30,603 nucleotides of DNA from JAIVGV01 sp035295985. Its GTDB lineage: Bacteria > Acidobacteriota > Blastocatellia > Pyrinomonadales > Pyrinomonadaceae. Made by a program: the position numbers and the translations under genes. The notes beneath the pieces were generated by a model, which was given only the letters and a program-made list of their open reading frames with translations, had not been told where the DNA came from and did not search any database. Positions 7,368-14,816 of this stretch are shown piece by piece. The DNA lies in contig DATHBT010000213.1 in NCBI GenBank assembly GCA_035295985.1, positions 1 through 30,603 on the forward strand. Direction: 5' to 3'. How positions within the stretch are numbered: the first letter of the stretch is position 1; each line of letters starts with the position of its first letter.

Positions 7368-7399
7368 AGCGGGCGGGGCACACCGCGCGCCCCGCCCGC
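7359..7399 (-). terminator. Intrinsic terminator of the TonB-domain gene
   Basis: GCGGGCGGGGC (7369-7379) and GCCCCGCCCGC (7389-7399) make an 11-bp GC stem with a 9-nt loop. Read on the minus strand, the stem is followed by TCTATTTTTT, which overlaps the end of the convergent IscU-like gene. It therefore ends the minus-strand transcript; on the plus strand it has no T-run. Confidence 0.75.
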
Positions 7400-7426
7400 A
7401 TAGCCGGCCTCCGGCCTTGCCAGTAG

Positions 7427-8788
7427 TTACTGCTCGTTCCGCGGCCGGCGCAGCGGCTCGATGCCGCGCATGAAGGGGCCGCCCTCCTTGACGGTGTAGC
7501 CGGAGGGGACTTCGAAGAGCGAGCGGTCGGGTTCGGCGCGGCTGATGTTGGTCAGGCGGTAGGTCGTCTCGCCGAAGCGCGGATCGCTGTGGCGCGTCAT
7601 CACGACGAGCTGGAGTTCGGGCGAGTACCAGCGCTCGCTCGTGATCAGGATCGGCCGCTCGTTGCCGATTGCGCCCACGGGGATCGTCACGGTCGTGCGC
7701 GTGCCCTCGGCCTCGACGCCCTCGATCGTCTGGCGGCCGAGCGACTCCTTCGACTCCTCGAAGCGCGGCGCGTTGGCGGGCCTGCGCATCATCCTCACGC
7801 CCGGAGGGGCGGGCGGCTCGCCCGGCTCGGGCGGCGGCGGGGGCGCGCCTTCGGCGGCGCCGGGGTAGCCCTTCGTCATCGTGAACTCGAACGAGATGCG
7901 GCCGGTGACTTTGACCGGCTGGTTCGAGAGCTTCGTCGGGGCGAACTCCCACTGGCGGGCCGCGTTCACCGCCGCCTCGCGCAGCAGCGGGTGGCCGTCG
8001 AGCGCCCTCGCCGACTCGACCTTGCCCTCCTCGTTCACCACGACCTCGACCGTCACGCTGCCCTGCGCGCCGGCCGCGCGCGCGATGGCCGGATAGACGG
8101 GCTGCACGCGGTTGAGGGCGCGGCTGTTGAGCACGCCGCCGTGGATCGGCTTCGAGGCGTCGGGCTGGCGCTGGCCCGGCTCGCCCGTCTTGAAGGAGTA
8201 GGAGAAGCCCGCCCCCTGCGGGTCGTTAGGCCCGCGCCGCTCGAAGACGAAGTGCTGCGAGAGCTTCGTCGCGGTGCTGTTGAGGGGGTTGAGCACGTAG
8301 TTCGTGCCGGAGACCGGATCGTTGATGTAGATCGCCTTATGCCCGTCGCCGGCCGGGGCGAAGGGGCCGACGCCCGTCGCGGTCTCTTCGCGGCGCGTGC
8401 GCCCCTCGGAGTCGCGGTAGATCGCGGAGGCCTTCTTGTGCGAGATGCGGTTGCCGTCGGCGAGCGTCTGCGTCGTCTCGCTGACCGCCTCGGCCGAGAA
8501 GGGCGCGCCCTTGACGACGCGCCTGTCGAAGGCCATCTCGGAGGCGACGAAGGAGAAGGAGACGGACGGCGCGTCGCCGGGGCCGGCGATGACGATGCCG
8601 CCGTGCAGCGGCGTGCCCGGCTCGCCCTGCGCCGTCTGGATCATGATGCGATCCTTCTCGACCAGCACGTCGCGCACGCGCTCCCTATCGCGCTGCGGTT
8701 GCTGCTGCGCCGCCGCCGCCGCGGCGCCGTTCGCCAGGAGCGCGAGCGCGCAGGCCAGCGACTTAAATGCTCTCTTCGCGTTCATCAT
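7427..8788 (-). CDS. Secreted protein with internal TonB C-terminal domain
   Basis: The 453-residue protein has a signal peptide (residues 1-27, ending in an Ala-rich stretch before QQQPQ). An N-terminal region of about 190 residues of unknown fold follows. A TonB C-terminal domain (roughly 220-310) contains VQPVYPAIARAAGAQGSVTVEVVVNEEGKV (shown in part: VYPAIARAAGAQGSV), LREAAVNAARQWEFAP and ISFEFTM. A Pro-rich linker (PPPPPEPGEPPAPP) and a C-terminal domain that resembles the N-terminal region in style complete it. It lacks the TM anchor and long periplasmic span of energy-coupling TonB, so it is not a classical TonB. ATG 8788 has GGAGGAGAG just upstream. It follows an ECF sigma/anti-sigma pair and is probably part of that regulon. 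Its role is unknown. Confidence 0.8.
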   Translation of the reverse strand: MMNAKRAFKSLACALALLANGAAAAAAQQQPQRDRERVRDVLVEKDRIMIQTAQGEPGTPLHGGIVIAGPGDAPSVSFSFVASEMAFDRRVVKGAPFSAEAVSETTQTLADGNRISHKKASAIYRDSEGRTRREETATGVGPFAPAGDGHKAIYINDPVSGTNYVLNPLNSTATKLSQHFVFERRGPNDPQGAGFSYSFKTGEPGQRQPDASKPIHGGVLNSRALNRVQPVYPAIARAAGAQGSVTVEVVVNEEGKVESARALDGHPLLREAAVNAARQWEFAPTKLSNQPVKVTGRISFEFTMTKGYPGAAEGAPPPPPEPGEPPAPPGVRMMRRPANAPRFEESKESLGRQTIEGVEAEGTRTTVTIPVGAIGNERPILITSERWYSPELQLVVMTRHSDPRFGETTYRLTNISRAEPDRSLFEVPSGYTVKEGGPFMRGIEPLRRPRNEQ

Positions 8789-8865
8789 CCGAAACTCTCC
8801 TCCCGTCTATCAATCAAGTCCGGCTTAAGAAAAATTTGTTTCCGGCTCTGCCGCCTCGCCCGGCC

Positions 8866-9810
8866 TCAGCGCACGAGGCGGATCGCGTGGGCCGTGCCGT
8901 CGTGCCCGAGCAGCAGGTCGGCCTTGACCTTCTCGTTGGCGCGGGTCGGATCGACCGGCAGGCCGAGCGATGCCAGCGCGGCTCGCGGCGCTTCGACGCG
9001 GACGACCTGCCCGCCGTCGAGCGGCGCGGAACTCGCGCCCGCCGAGATCGGCACGAAGTCCGTCAACGCCGCCGCGTCGCCCCGGAGACTCGCGGCCTCG
9101 GACTCACTCGCCGCCGCGTCTCCCTCCGCGAACACGGCCTGCCCGCCGTCGATGTTGAAGGCGAGCGCCGCCCCGGCGAGAGACTTTTTATAGCTCTGCC
9201 CGCCCGCCGCACGTTGCACGCGCGCCGGCCTGCCGCCCTCGTTGCCCTTATTTACGGGCCGCTCCGCTCTGTCGCCCGCAGGCGAGTCCTCGACCGGCCC
9301 GTCCTGCGGAGACGGAGGCACGCTCGCCTCCGCGGGTGTGGACTGCGCCGGCGTTACGGGAGGCGTTTGGGATGCCAACTGCTTCGAAGGCTCTGCCTGC
9401 TGCTGCGGCGCGCGCCTGACGACGACGAAGGCCAGGATCAAAGAGGCGGCGATTGCCGAAGCGGCGACGGCGACGCGGGCACGGCGGCCGAAGCGAGGGG
9501 CGAAAGCGCGAACATTCCCGTGCGTCGCGACAGGCGCGAGGGTCTGAGCGTTGACCGTCTCCTGCGGCGCGGCGTGCTGTGTGCGGAAGGCCGCGAGCAG
9601 CGCGGACTCGACGCGCGCGGGCGCGGCAACCTCGCCGAAGCTCTCGGCCGTCGCGCGCAGCGCGGCCGACATCGCGCGCTCACGTTCGAGCCGGGCGGCG
9701 CAGGGGCCGCACTCTTCGGCGTGGCCGAGAGCGCGTTCGCGCGCCGCGGCGTCCATGACCTGCGCCCGCGCGATCTCCGTGGCGTGTTCTGAAAACTCCT
9801 GGCAGTTCAT
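8866..9810 (-). CDS. Anti-sigma factor with N-terminal zinc finger (zf-HC2 type)
   Basis: Probably holds the ECF sigma factor of the adjacent gene inactive at the membrane until an envelope signal. The N-terminus is a zinc-finger anti-sigma domain with the HxxxCxxC signature (HAEECGPC) after an NCQEF start. One TM helix (about residues 112-132, VAVAASAIAASLILAFVVV) separates it from an Ala/Pro/Gln-rich periplasmic region of about 180 residues with no recognised domain. The ATG at 9810 overlaps the sigma stop in an ATGA, which fixes the start and implies translational coupling; a GTG at 9819 is possible but has no usable ribosome site. Length is 314 residues. Confidence 0.87.
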   Translation of the reverse strand: MNCQEFSEHATEIARAQVMDAAARERALGHAEECGPCAARLERERAMSAALRATAESFGEVAAPARVESALLAAFRTQHAAPQETVNAQTLAPVATHGNVRAFAPRFGRRARVAVAASAIAASLILAFVVVRRAPQQQAEPSKQLASQTPPVTPAQSTPAEASVPPSPQDGPVEDSPAGDRAERPVNKGNEGGRPARVQRAAGGQSYKKSLAGAALAFNIDGGQAVFAEGDAAASESEAASLRGDAAALTDFVPISAGASSAPLDGGQVVRVEAPRAALASLGLPVDPTRANEKVKADLLLGHDGTAHAIRLVR

Positions 9811-10445
9811 GCGAAACACCTCGCGCCGCTGAAACTCTCACGCGCCGGCCGCTCTTCCCCGCCGCGCGCCCTCTGCTCGGCCAGCTTGTCGGTCAGGAGC
9901 GCGCGCGCGCGGTGCAGGCGCGAGCGCACCGTGCCGACCGCGCAGCCCAGAGCGCCGGCCGCCTCCGCGTAGCTCATCTCCTGCAACTCGCAGAGCACGA
10001 TGACCTCGCGGTAATGCGCCGGCAGGGCGAGCACGGCCTGGCGGACTGAAGCGACCGTCTCCGCGCGCGCAAGCTCCGACAGCGGGTCGGGCCGCGCGTC
10101 GTGCGCGTCGTCGGCCGCCTCGCGCCCCTCGTCCGCGTCGAGCGAGGCGACGAAGTGCCGGTCGCGCTCTAGCCGCCGGAGCACCTGGTTACGCGCCACG
10201 CCGTAGAGGTACGAGGAGAGCGTGCCGCGCGCGGGGTCGAACCTCCGGCCCTCGCGGATGAGGGCCATGAAGACCTCCTGCACAACGTCCTCGGCGACCG
10301 ACTCCGACCCGCACATCTGGAGCGCGAAACGAAAGATGCCCGCCTGCCTGCGCCTGTAAAGATCGGTGAAAGCCCGCTCGTCGCCGGCCAGCGTCAGCCG
10401 CAGCAGCTCTTCGTCACTCCGCATCGTTGTGGGGGCGCTCATCAT
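9807..10445 (-). CDS. ECF RNA polymerase sigma factor
   Basis: Directs RNA polymerase to a specific promoter set. Region 2 contains DERAFTDLYRRRQAGIFRFA, SVAEDVVQEVFMALI and SYLYGVARNQVLRRL. Region 4 contains LPAHYREVIVLCELQEMSYAE (read as LPAHYREVIVLCELQEM) and GTVRSRLHRARALL, the DNA-binding helix for the -35 element. An acidic linker (DADEGREAADDAHDARPD) joins them. Start choice is uncertain: the frame opens at 10472, with ATG codons at 10472, 10445, 10442 and 10424; 10445 has a weak GAG upstream, and 10424 begins the conserved part. The last base pairs overlap the anti-sigma start (ATGA), so both are made together. An autoregulatory promoter could not be confirmed. Confidence 0.92.
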   Translation of the reverse strand: MMSAPTTMRSDEELLRLTLAGDERAFTDLYRRRQAGIFRFALQMCGSESVAEDVVQEVFMALIREGRRFDPARGTLSSYLYGVARNQVLRRLERDRHFVASLDADEGREAADDAHDARPDPLSELARAETVASVRQAVLALPAHYREVIVLCELQEMSYAEAAGALGCAVGTVRSRLHRARALLTDKLAEQRARGGEERPARESFSGARCFA

Positions 10446-10518
10446 CTGGCTCGGCCGACCGCTGTCACGCATTCGACAACACTAATTCGCCCCGCCCTGC
10501 CGCAAAGTTCCACAAACT

Positions 10519-10553
10519 ATTGATAAAAAACCCGCGCGCCGTCGCCGGCAGGA
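10519..10553 (-). terminator. Weak candidate terminator after the PBP gene
   Basis: About 70-100 nt beyond the stop of the penicillin-binding protein gene, the minus strand reads a small GCCG-GCGA-CGGC hairpin, then GCGCGGG and a run of six T (10525-10530 as A on the plus strand). The stem is short and not adjacent to the T-run, so this is tentative. The same 10473-10621 gap must also hold the sigma promoter. Confidence 0.25.
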
Positions 10554-10621
10554 GTCCGGCCGCAACTTCAAAGGGGCTTGACTGGCGTGGGCGCGGTTGA
10601 CTTTATGGAGCGCGGCGCGCG

Positions 10622-13405
10622 TTAACGGTTGTCGCCGGGGCGGTTGACCGTGCGCGGGCGCGAGTTGCCGGCGGGCGGCGGCGTGCGGCCGGCGTGGTAT
10701 TCGGGGCCGCAGTAGCGGCGCGGCTCCTGGCCGATCTGGAAGGTTCTGGAGCGGATGACGGGGCAGGTCGGCGCGGCGATGAGACCGGTCGTCGGGTCTA
10801 TGTCGAGTGTGATGGTGCCCATCAGACGGGTTGAGCCGTCGGATTGGCGCTCGCCGCGCCCTTCGAGAGAGGGCGTGCGGCGGCGCGGGGTGGCGCCCGG
10901 TTGGGGCAGCGGCGGAACTTCAAACGCGCCCGGCGAGGCGCTCGGCGCAGGGGCGTAGTCGAACTCGCCCGAATCCGAGTCTTCGTCCGCGCCATCGTCC
11001 AGGTCGTTTCCGGGCGCGACGCTGTACTCGGTCGGGGCCGTGCCTGAGATGAAGAGTTCGTCGCGCTTCTTCTCGCTGTCGGGCGCGGCCAGGAGGCCCG
11101 TGCGCGGGTCGATCTCGGCGTGCTCGACGCCGCCCGGCTCCTGCCAGTCGCCCTGCCACTCGGGGTGCTGCGCGAGCGCCGCGCTCATGAAGTCCTGCCA
11201 GATGGGCAGCGCCGAATCCGATCCCTTTAAGCCTAGCTGCGAACCGTCGTCGAAGCCGACCCAGACGGCGCAGACGAGCTTCGGCGAGTAGCCGGCGAAC
11301 CAGCCGTCGCGGGAGGTTCCGGTCTTGCCGGCGACGTTGTAACGAAAGCCCGACGCGCGCACGCGCGCGGCCGTGCCGCGGTTGATCACGTCCTTCATGA
11401 ACGAGGTCAAGATGTAAGCCACTTCGGGCCGCATGACGTTCTGCCGCTGCGCGGAGGGAGAGGCGACGGTCGCGCCCCGGCCCGTGGTGACGCGCGAGAT
11501 GCCGGTCGGCGTGGCGCGCGAGCCGAGCGTGGCGAAGGGCGTGTAGGAGGTGGCGACCTGCAAGGGCGTCGCCTCGTGCGTGCCGAGCGACATCGCGGGG
11601 TACGCGCGCTGCGGGCGCGGCAGGCCGGCGTCGCCCGCGAGGCGCATCACGCGGCCCATCGTCAACTCCATCGCGAGATCGACCGTGATGACGTTCTTGC
11701 TGTGGACGAGCGCGTCGCGAAGGGTCGTCGGCTGGTTCGTGTAGGCGTCGCCGAAGTTGCCGGGCGAATATTCCTGGTTGTCGAACGTGAAAGTCTTCGG
11801 CTCGTCGATGAAGGTCGTCGCGGCGGTGATGACGCGCGGGATCATGTCGAAGGCCGTGTTAAGCGCGGCCGCATAGACGAACGGCTTGAAGACCGAGCCG
11901 GGCTGGCGGTAGGCGTCGGTCGCGCGGTTGAGCTGCGACTTCTCGTAGTCGCGCCCGCCGACCATCGCGACGACCTCGCCCGTGTCCGCGCGCAACGCCA
12001 CGAGCGCGGCCTGAACAGTTCCGGGCGGGTACTTCTTGGCGAAGACCTTGTCGAGCGCGGCGAGGTGCTTCGTCACGGCGGCGACGGCCGCGCGCTGCAA
12101 GTCCATGTCAACGGTCGTGTAGATGCGCAGGTGTTCGGCCGAGCGCGCGTCGGCTAGCACGTCGCCCAGTTGACCCTGGACGTAATCGACGAAGTAGGGC
12201 GCTTCCGAAGTGTCTATGCGCCCGCGCGCGGCTGCGAGTTTGAGCGGCGTGCGCTTGGCGGCGGCGGCCTCATCAGCCGTGATCGCCTCGGCCTCGGCCA
12301 TCGAGTCGAGTACCTGGTTGCGGCGGGCGGCGGCTGTTTCGGGGTGGCGGTAGGGGTTGTAGCGGTTCGGGCTGCGGATGATGCCGGCGAGGAAGGCCGA
12401 CTCGGGGAGCGTCAGCGCCGACACGTCCTTGTTGAAATAGACCTGCGCGGCCTGCCCGAACCCGCTCACGCCGAAGCCCGCGTGCTGGCCCAGGTAAACC
12501 TGGTTGCAGTAGAGCGTGAATATCTCCTTCTTCGACAGTCGCGTCTCAAGGATGACGGACATGTACGCCTCGGCGAACTTCCTGCGCCAAGTGCGCTCGG
12601 GCGAGAGCAGCAAATTTTTGACGAGCTGCTGCGTGATCGACGAGCCGCCCTGCCGCGCGATGGGCGAGCCGGGGTCGGCGTCGAAGCGGCGGAAGAAGGC
12701 GCGGGCGATGCCGCGGAAGTTGATGCCGTAGTGCTCGAAGAAGCCGCGATCCTCGGTGACGGTGATCGCCTTGACGAGGTGATCGGGCATGTCGTCGAAG
12801 CTGATCACCTTGCGCTTCTCGCGCTCGCTGCCGGAGACGAAGCTGATCTGCTCCGGCTCGATGAGCGCCGACTGCATCTTCACCTTAGTCGCCACGTCCG
12901 TGATCGCGGCGACGCCCTTCCCGCCCCGGTTAAAGCCGACCAGCACGTGCGGGAACATCTGCCGGTCGTCGATGATCGCCGACTGCCCCGGCTCGATCTC
13001 GACCGTCTGCCCCGCGACCGAGTAGCGGCTGCGCGTGTCGGCGGCCTGCTGCGTGCGCTCCACGTAGCCGGCGCGCTTGAGCCGCGCGATCAAGTCCTCC
13101 TGCGAAATGCTCGCCCCGACGCGCAGCTCGCGCGGCGCGGTGTAGATGCCCGAAGAGCGCGTGTAGATTTCGCCGCTGACGAGGCGGTCGATGCGCTCGG
13201 AGAAGATGTGGTAGTAGTAGCCGAGGACGCCGAGGCTGAAGGTGGTCAGGACGGCGAGCAGGACGACGACGGGCGGGCGGAAGATGCGGCGACGCCAGCG
13301 CCGGAAAAAACCCTCGTCAGGCTCGACGTAGCGCACCGCGCGCGGATGCGAGCGTCGGCGCGCGGCCGGCGGCGTGTTCCTCTTCGGCGGGTGACGTGCG
13401 GCCAT
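10622..13405 (-). CDS. Class A penicillin-binding protein (bifunctional, PBP1-type)
   Basis: Polymerises glycan strands and cross-links peptides in peptidoglycan, anchored in the inner membrane. Of 927 residues: a basic cytoplasmic tail, one TM helix (about 45-67), a small domain at about 75-140 (IYTRSSGIYTAPREL) resembling the linker domain of PBP1B, and a glycosyltransferase domain with catalytic Glu218 in TEDRGFFEHYG and GGSSITQQLVKNLL. The transpeptidase domain has Ser504-Lys507 in PGSVFKP, Ser569-Lys-Asn in HSKN, and Lys694-Thr-Gly in AGKTGTSRDGWF. The C-terminal 190 residues are Pro/Asp/Ser-rich, with two copies of a DPxTGLxAAP motif. ATG 13405 is preferred; the longer frame begins with TTG 13414, and neither has a well-spaced ribosome site. 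A heptamer array (CGTAAAG-like) sits directly upstream. Confidence 0.94.
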   Translation of the reverse strand: MAARHPPKRNTPPAARRRSHPRAVRYVEPDEGFFRRWRRRIFRPPVVVLLAVLTTFSLGVLGYYYHIFSERIDRLVSGEIYTRSSGIYTAPRELRVGASISQEDLIARLKRAGYVERTQQAADTRSRYSVAGQTVEIEPGQSAIIDDRQMFPHVLVGFNRGGKGVAAITDVATKVKMQSALIEPEQISFVSGSEREKRKVISFDDMPDHLVKAITVTEDRGFFEHYGINFRGIARAFFRRFDADPGSPIARQGGSSITQQLVKNLLLSPERTWRRKFAEAYMSVILETRLSKKEIFTLYCNQVYLGQHAGFGVSGFGQAAQVYFNKDVSALTLPESAFLAGIIRSPNRYNPYRHPETAAARRNQVLDSMAEAEAITADEAAAAKRTPLKLAAARGRIDTSEAPYFVDYVQGQLGDVLADARSAEHLRIYTTVDMDLQRAAVAAVTKHLAALDKVFAKKYPPGTVQAALVALRADTGEVVAMVGGRDYEKSQLNRATDAYRQPGSVFKPFVYAAALNTAFDMIPRVITAATTFIDEPKTFTFDNQEYSPGNFGDAYTNQPTTLRDALVHSKNVITVDLAMELTMGRVMRLAGDAGLPRPQRAYPAMSLGTHEATPLQVATSYTPFATLGSRATPTGISRVTTGRGATVASPSAQRQNVMRPEVAYILTSFMKDVINRGTAARVRASGFRYNVAGKTGTSRDGWFAGYSPKLVCAVWVGFDDGSQLGLKGSDSALPIWQDFMSAALAQHPEWQGDWQEPGGVEHAEIDPRTGLLAAPDSEKKRDELFISGTAPTEYSVAPGNDLDDGADEDSDSGEFDYAPAPSASPGAFEVPPLPQPGATPRRRTPSLEGRGERQSDGSTRLMGTITLDIDPTTGLIAAPTCPVIRSRTFQIGQEPRRYCGPEYHAGRTPPPAGNSRPRTVNRPGDNR

Positions 13406-13414
13406 CCTCGTCAA

Positions 13415-13442
13415 TCGTAAAGCGTAAACCGCGATTCGTAAA
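13415..13442. repeat. Unpaired 7-nt word array upstream of the PBP gene
   Basis: Four consecutive heptamers run from 13415: TCGTAAA, GCGTAAA, CCGCGAT, TCGTAAA. No matching inverted arm was found nearby, so it looks like a half element. It starts 9 nt upstream of the PBP ATG and 12 nt from element C. Confidence 0.55.
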
Positions 13443-13453
13443 TAGTGGAAACG

Positions 13454-13572
13454 AGCTGTTAGCTGTCAGCGATTAGCTGTTAGCAAAACCACTGGCCGAA
13501 GACGGGGCTTGCTGCGAACACTTAATGCTGTCTTCTTTCTGGCTGAAAGCTAACAGCTAACAGCTAACAGCT
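13454..13572. repeat. Heptamer-arm inverted repeat, element C (TTAGCTG words)
   Basis: Arms 13454-13477 and 13549-13572 match at 21 of 24 positions, with about 71 nt between them. Words are TAGCTGT, CAGCGAT and TAGCTGT in a 7-nt register; the left array continues to 13484. It lies in the 226-bp gap between two divergent genes (PBP and potassium channel), where their promoters must also be. Confidence 0.85.
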
Positions 13573-13631
13573 TCTTTGTGCTACCGTGGCGCACGTTCTT
13601 CAGACGTACAGTTCGATGCCGTCGTTAACGG

Positions 13632-14666
13632 ATGCGTTCGATCCTCCCCGCCCTCGGCCTGACCCGTCGCGCGCGACGCCGCCTCCGCCTCGCCTTCGGT
13701 GCTCTGGGCTTTTTGCTCGTCGCGGGCACGCTGGGCTTCTACTGGCTCGAAGACTGGACGCTCGCCGAAAGCCTCTACGTGACGGTGACGACGCTCGCCA
13801 CCGTCGGCTACGGCGACTACCACCCGTCGTCGCCCCTGAGCCGGGCCTTCGCCACCACCTTCATGCTCTTCAGCATCGCGACCGTCGGCCTGCTGCTCTC
13901 GGCCGCGATCCAGAGCCTCGTCGAGGCAGAGCTTGACGAGACCTTCGGGCGGCGACGCCGCCGGCGCGAGATGAACAGACTGTCGAACCACGTGATCGTC
14001 TGCGGCGCGGGCCGCGTCGGCGCGCGCGTCATACGCGAACTGCGCCGCGCCGGGGAGCCTTTCGTCGTCGTAGAGCGCGACGCGCAGCAGGTCGTCGGCC
14101 TCTCGGAGGAGGGCGCGCCCGTCCTCATCGGCGACGCCACGCTCGAAGAGACTTTGCGCGGGGCCGGGGTCGAGCGCGCCCGCGCGCTCGCCGCGTGCCT
14201 GCCCGACGACGCCGCTAACGTCTATGCCGTGCTCACGGCGCGCGGCCTGTCGCCCGACCTGCACATCGTCGCCCGCGCGGTCGAGGAGCAGGCAGAGCCG
14301 AAGCTCGTGCGTGCGGGGGCGAACCGCGTCATCTCGCCGACGATCATCGGCAGCCACCGCATGACGCAGGCGTTGCTGCGGCCTGCGGTCGGCGAGCTGC
14401 TCGACTCGCTCGCGGCCGAGCATCTGGACTTTAACCTGGAGCAGGTCGAGATCACGCGCGACTCCCCTTACGTCGGCCGCAAGCTGCGCTACACGAACAC
14501 CCGCTCGGAACTCGACGCCGTCGTCGTCGCCATCCGCCGCCGCGGAGGCCAGATGATCTTCAACCCCTCGCCCGACTCCATCATCGAGGCGGGCGACCAA
14601 CTGATCGCCGCCGGCCGCGCCGAATCCCTCGCCGAACTCAAGACGCAGGCCCGGCCGAAGGAATAG
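13632..14666 (+). CDS. Potassium channel with RCK/TrkA domain
   Basis: A two-TM ion channel subunit with a cytoplasmic regulatory gate. Of 344 residues: a basic N-tail, TM1 (about 20-40), pore helix and selectivity filter TVGYGD (57-62), TM2 (about 72-97), then an RCK N-terminal Rossmann domain starting NHVIVCGAGRVGARV (GxGxxG, 125-130) with Glu in VVVERD. An RCK C-terminal (TrkA-C) domain occupies about 255-335. This is the MthK-like layout, so the channel is probably a tetramer gated by a nucleotide or divalent cation. ATG 13632 has only a weak upstream site. The TAG stop is overlapped by the arm of element E. No functional link to the heptose genes downstream is evident. Confidence 0.93.
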   Translation: MRSILPALGLTRRARRRLRLAFGALGFLLVAGTLGFYWLEDWTLAESLYVTVTTLATVGYGDYHPSSPLSRAFATTFMLFSIATVGLLLSAAIQSLVEAELDETFGRRRRRREMNRLSNHVIVCGAGRVGARVIRELRRAGEPFVVVERDAQQVVGLSEEGAPVLIGDATLEETLRGAGVERARALAACLPDDAANVYAVLTARGLSPDLHIVARAVEEQAEPKLVRAGANRVISPTIIGSHRMTQALLRPAVGELLDSLAAEHLDFNLEQVEITRDSPYVGRKLRYTNTRSELDAVVVAIRRRGGQMIFNPSPDSIIEAGDQLIAAGRAESLAELKTQARPKE

Positions 14667-14815
14667 TGGTCAGTTGCCGGTGGTCAGTGATCAGTTGTGT
14701 GAGCTTCACAGGCTTGACGCCCGCGGCGTGAGGCGGAGGCCGATGCGGCACGAACAACTGACTATGGACAACGGGCGAATTTTTACTGACCACTGACCAC
14801 CGACAACTGACCACT
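14665..14815. repeat. Heptamer-arm inverted repeat, element E (GTGGTCA words)
   Basis: Arms 14665-14695 and 14785-14815 match at 29 of 31 positions. Words are GTGGTCA, GTTGCCG and GTGATCA in a 7-nt register. The left arm begins on the second base of the channel gene's TAG stop, and the right arm ends 1 nt before the ATG of the next gene, so the element spans stop codon to start codon. An inner pairing TCAGTTGT / ACAACTGA (14691-14698 / 14754-14761) is also possible. The spacer is related to those of elements F and H. Confidence 0.9.
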
Positions 14816-14816
14816 G

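Noticed and set aside
7589..9193. 534-codon open frame on the plus strand across the TonB-domain and anti-sigma genes
   Set aside because: Arg/Leu/Ala-rich shadow of two well-supported minus-strand genes; it crosses the gap between them.
10472..10511. ECF autoregulatory promoter (GGAAC) upstream of the sigma gene
   Set aside because: GGAAC is present on the minus strand at 10507-10511, but no GTC-type -10 lies at the needed 16-17 nt distance.
12170..13420. 416-codon plus-strand frame opposite the PBP gene
   Set aside because: Antisense shadow; no recognisable family and extreme Asp/Val/Arg content.
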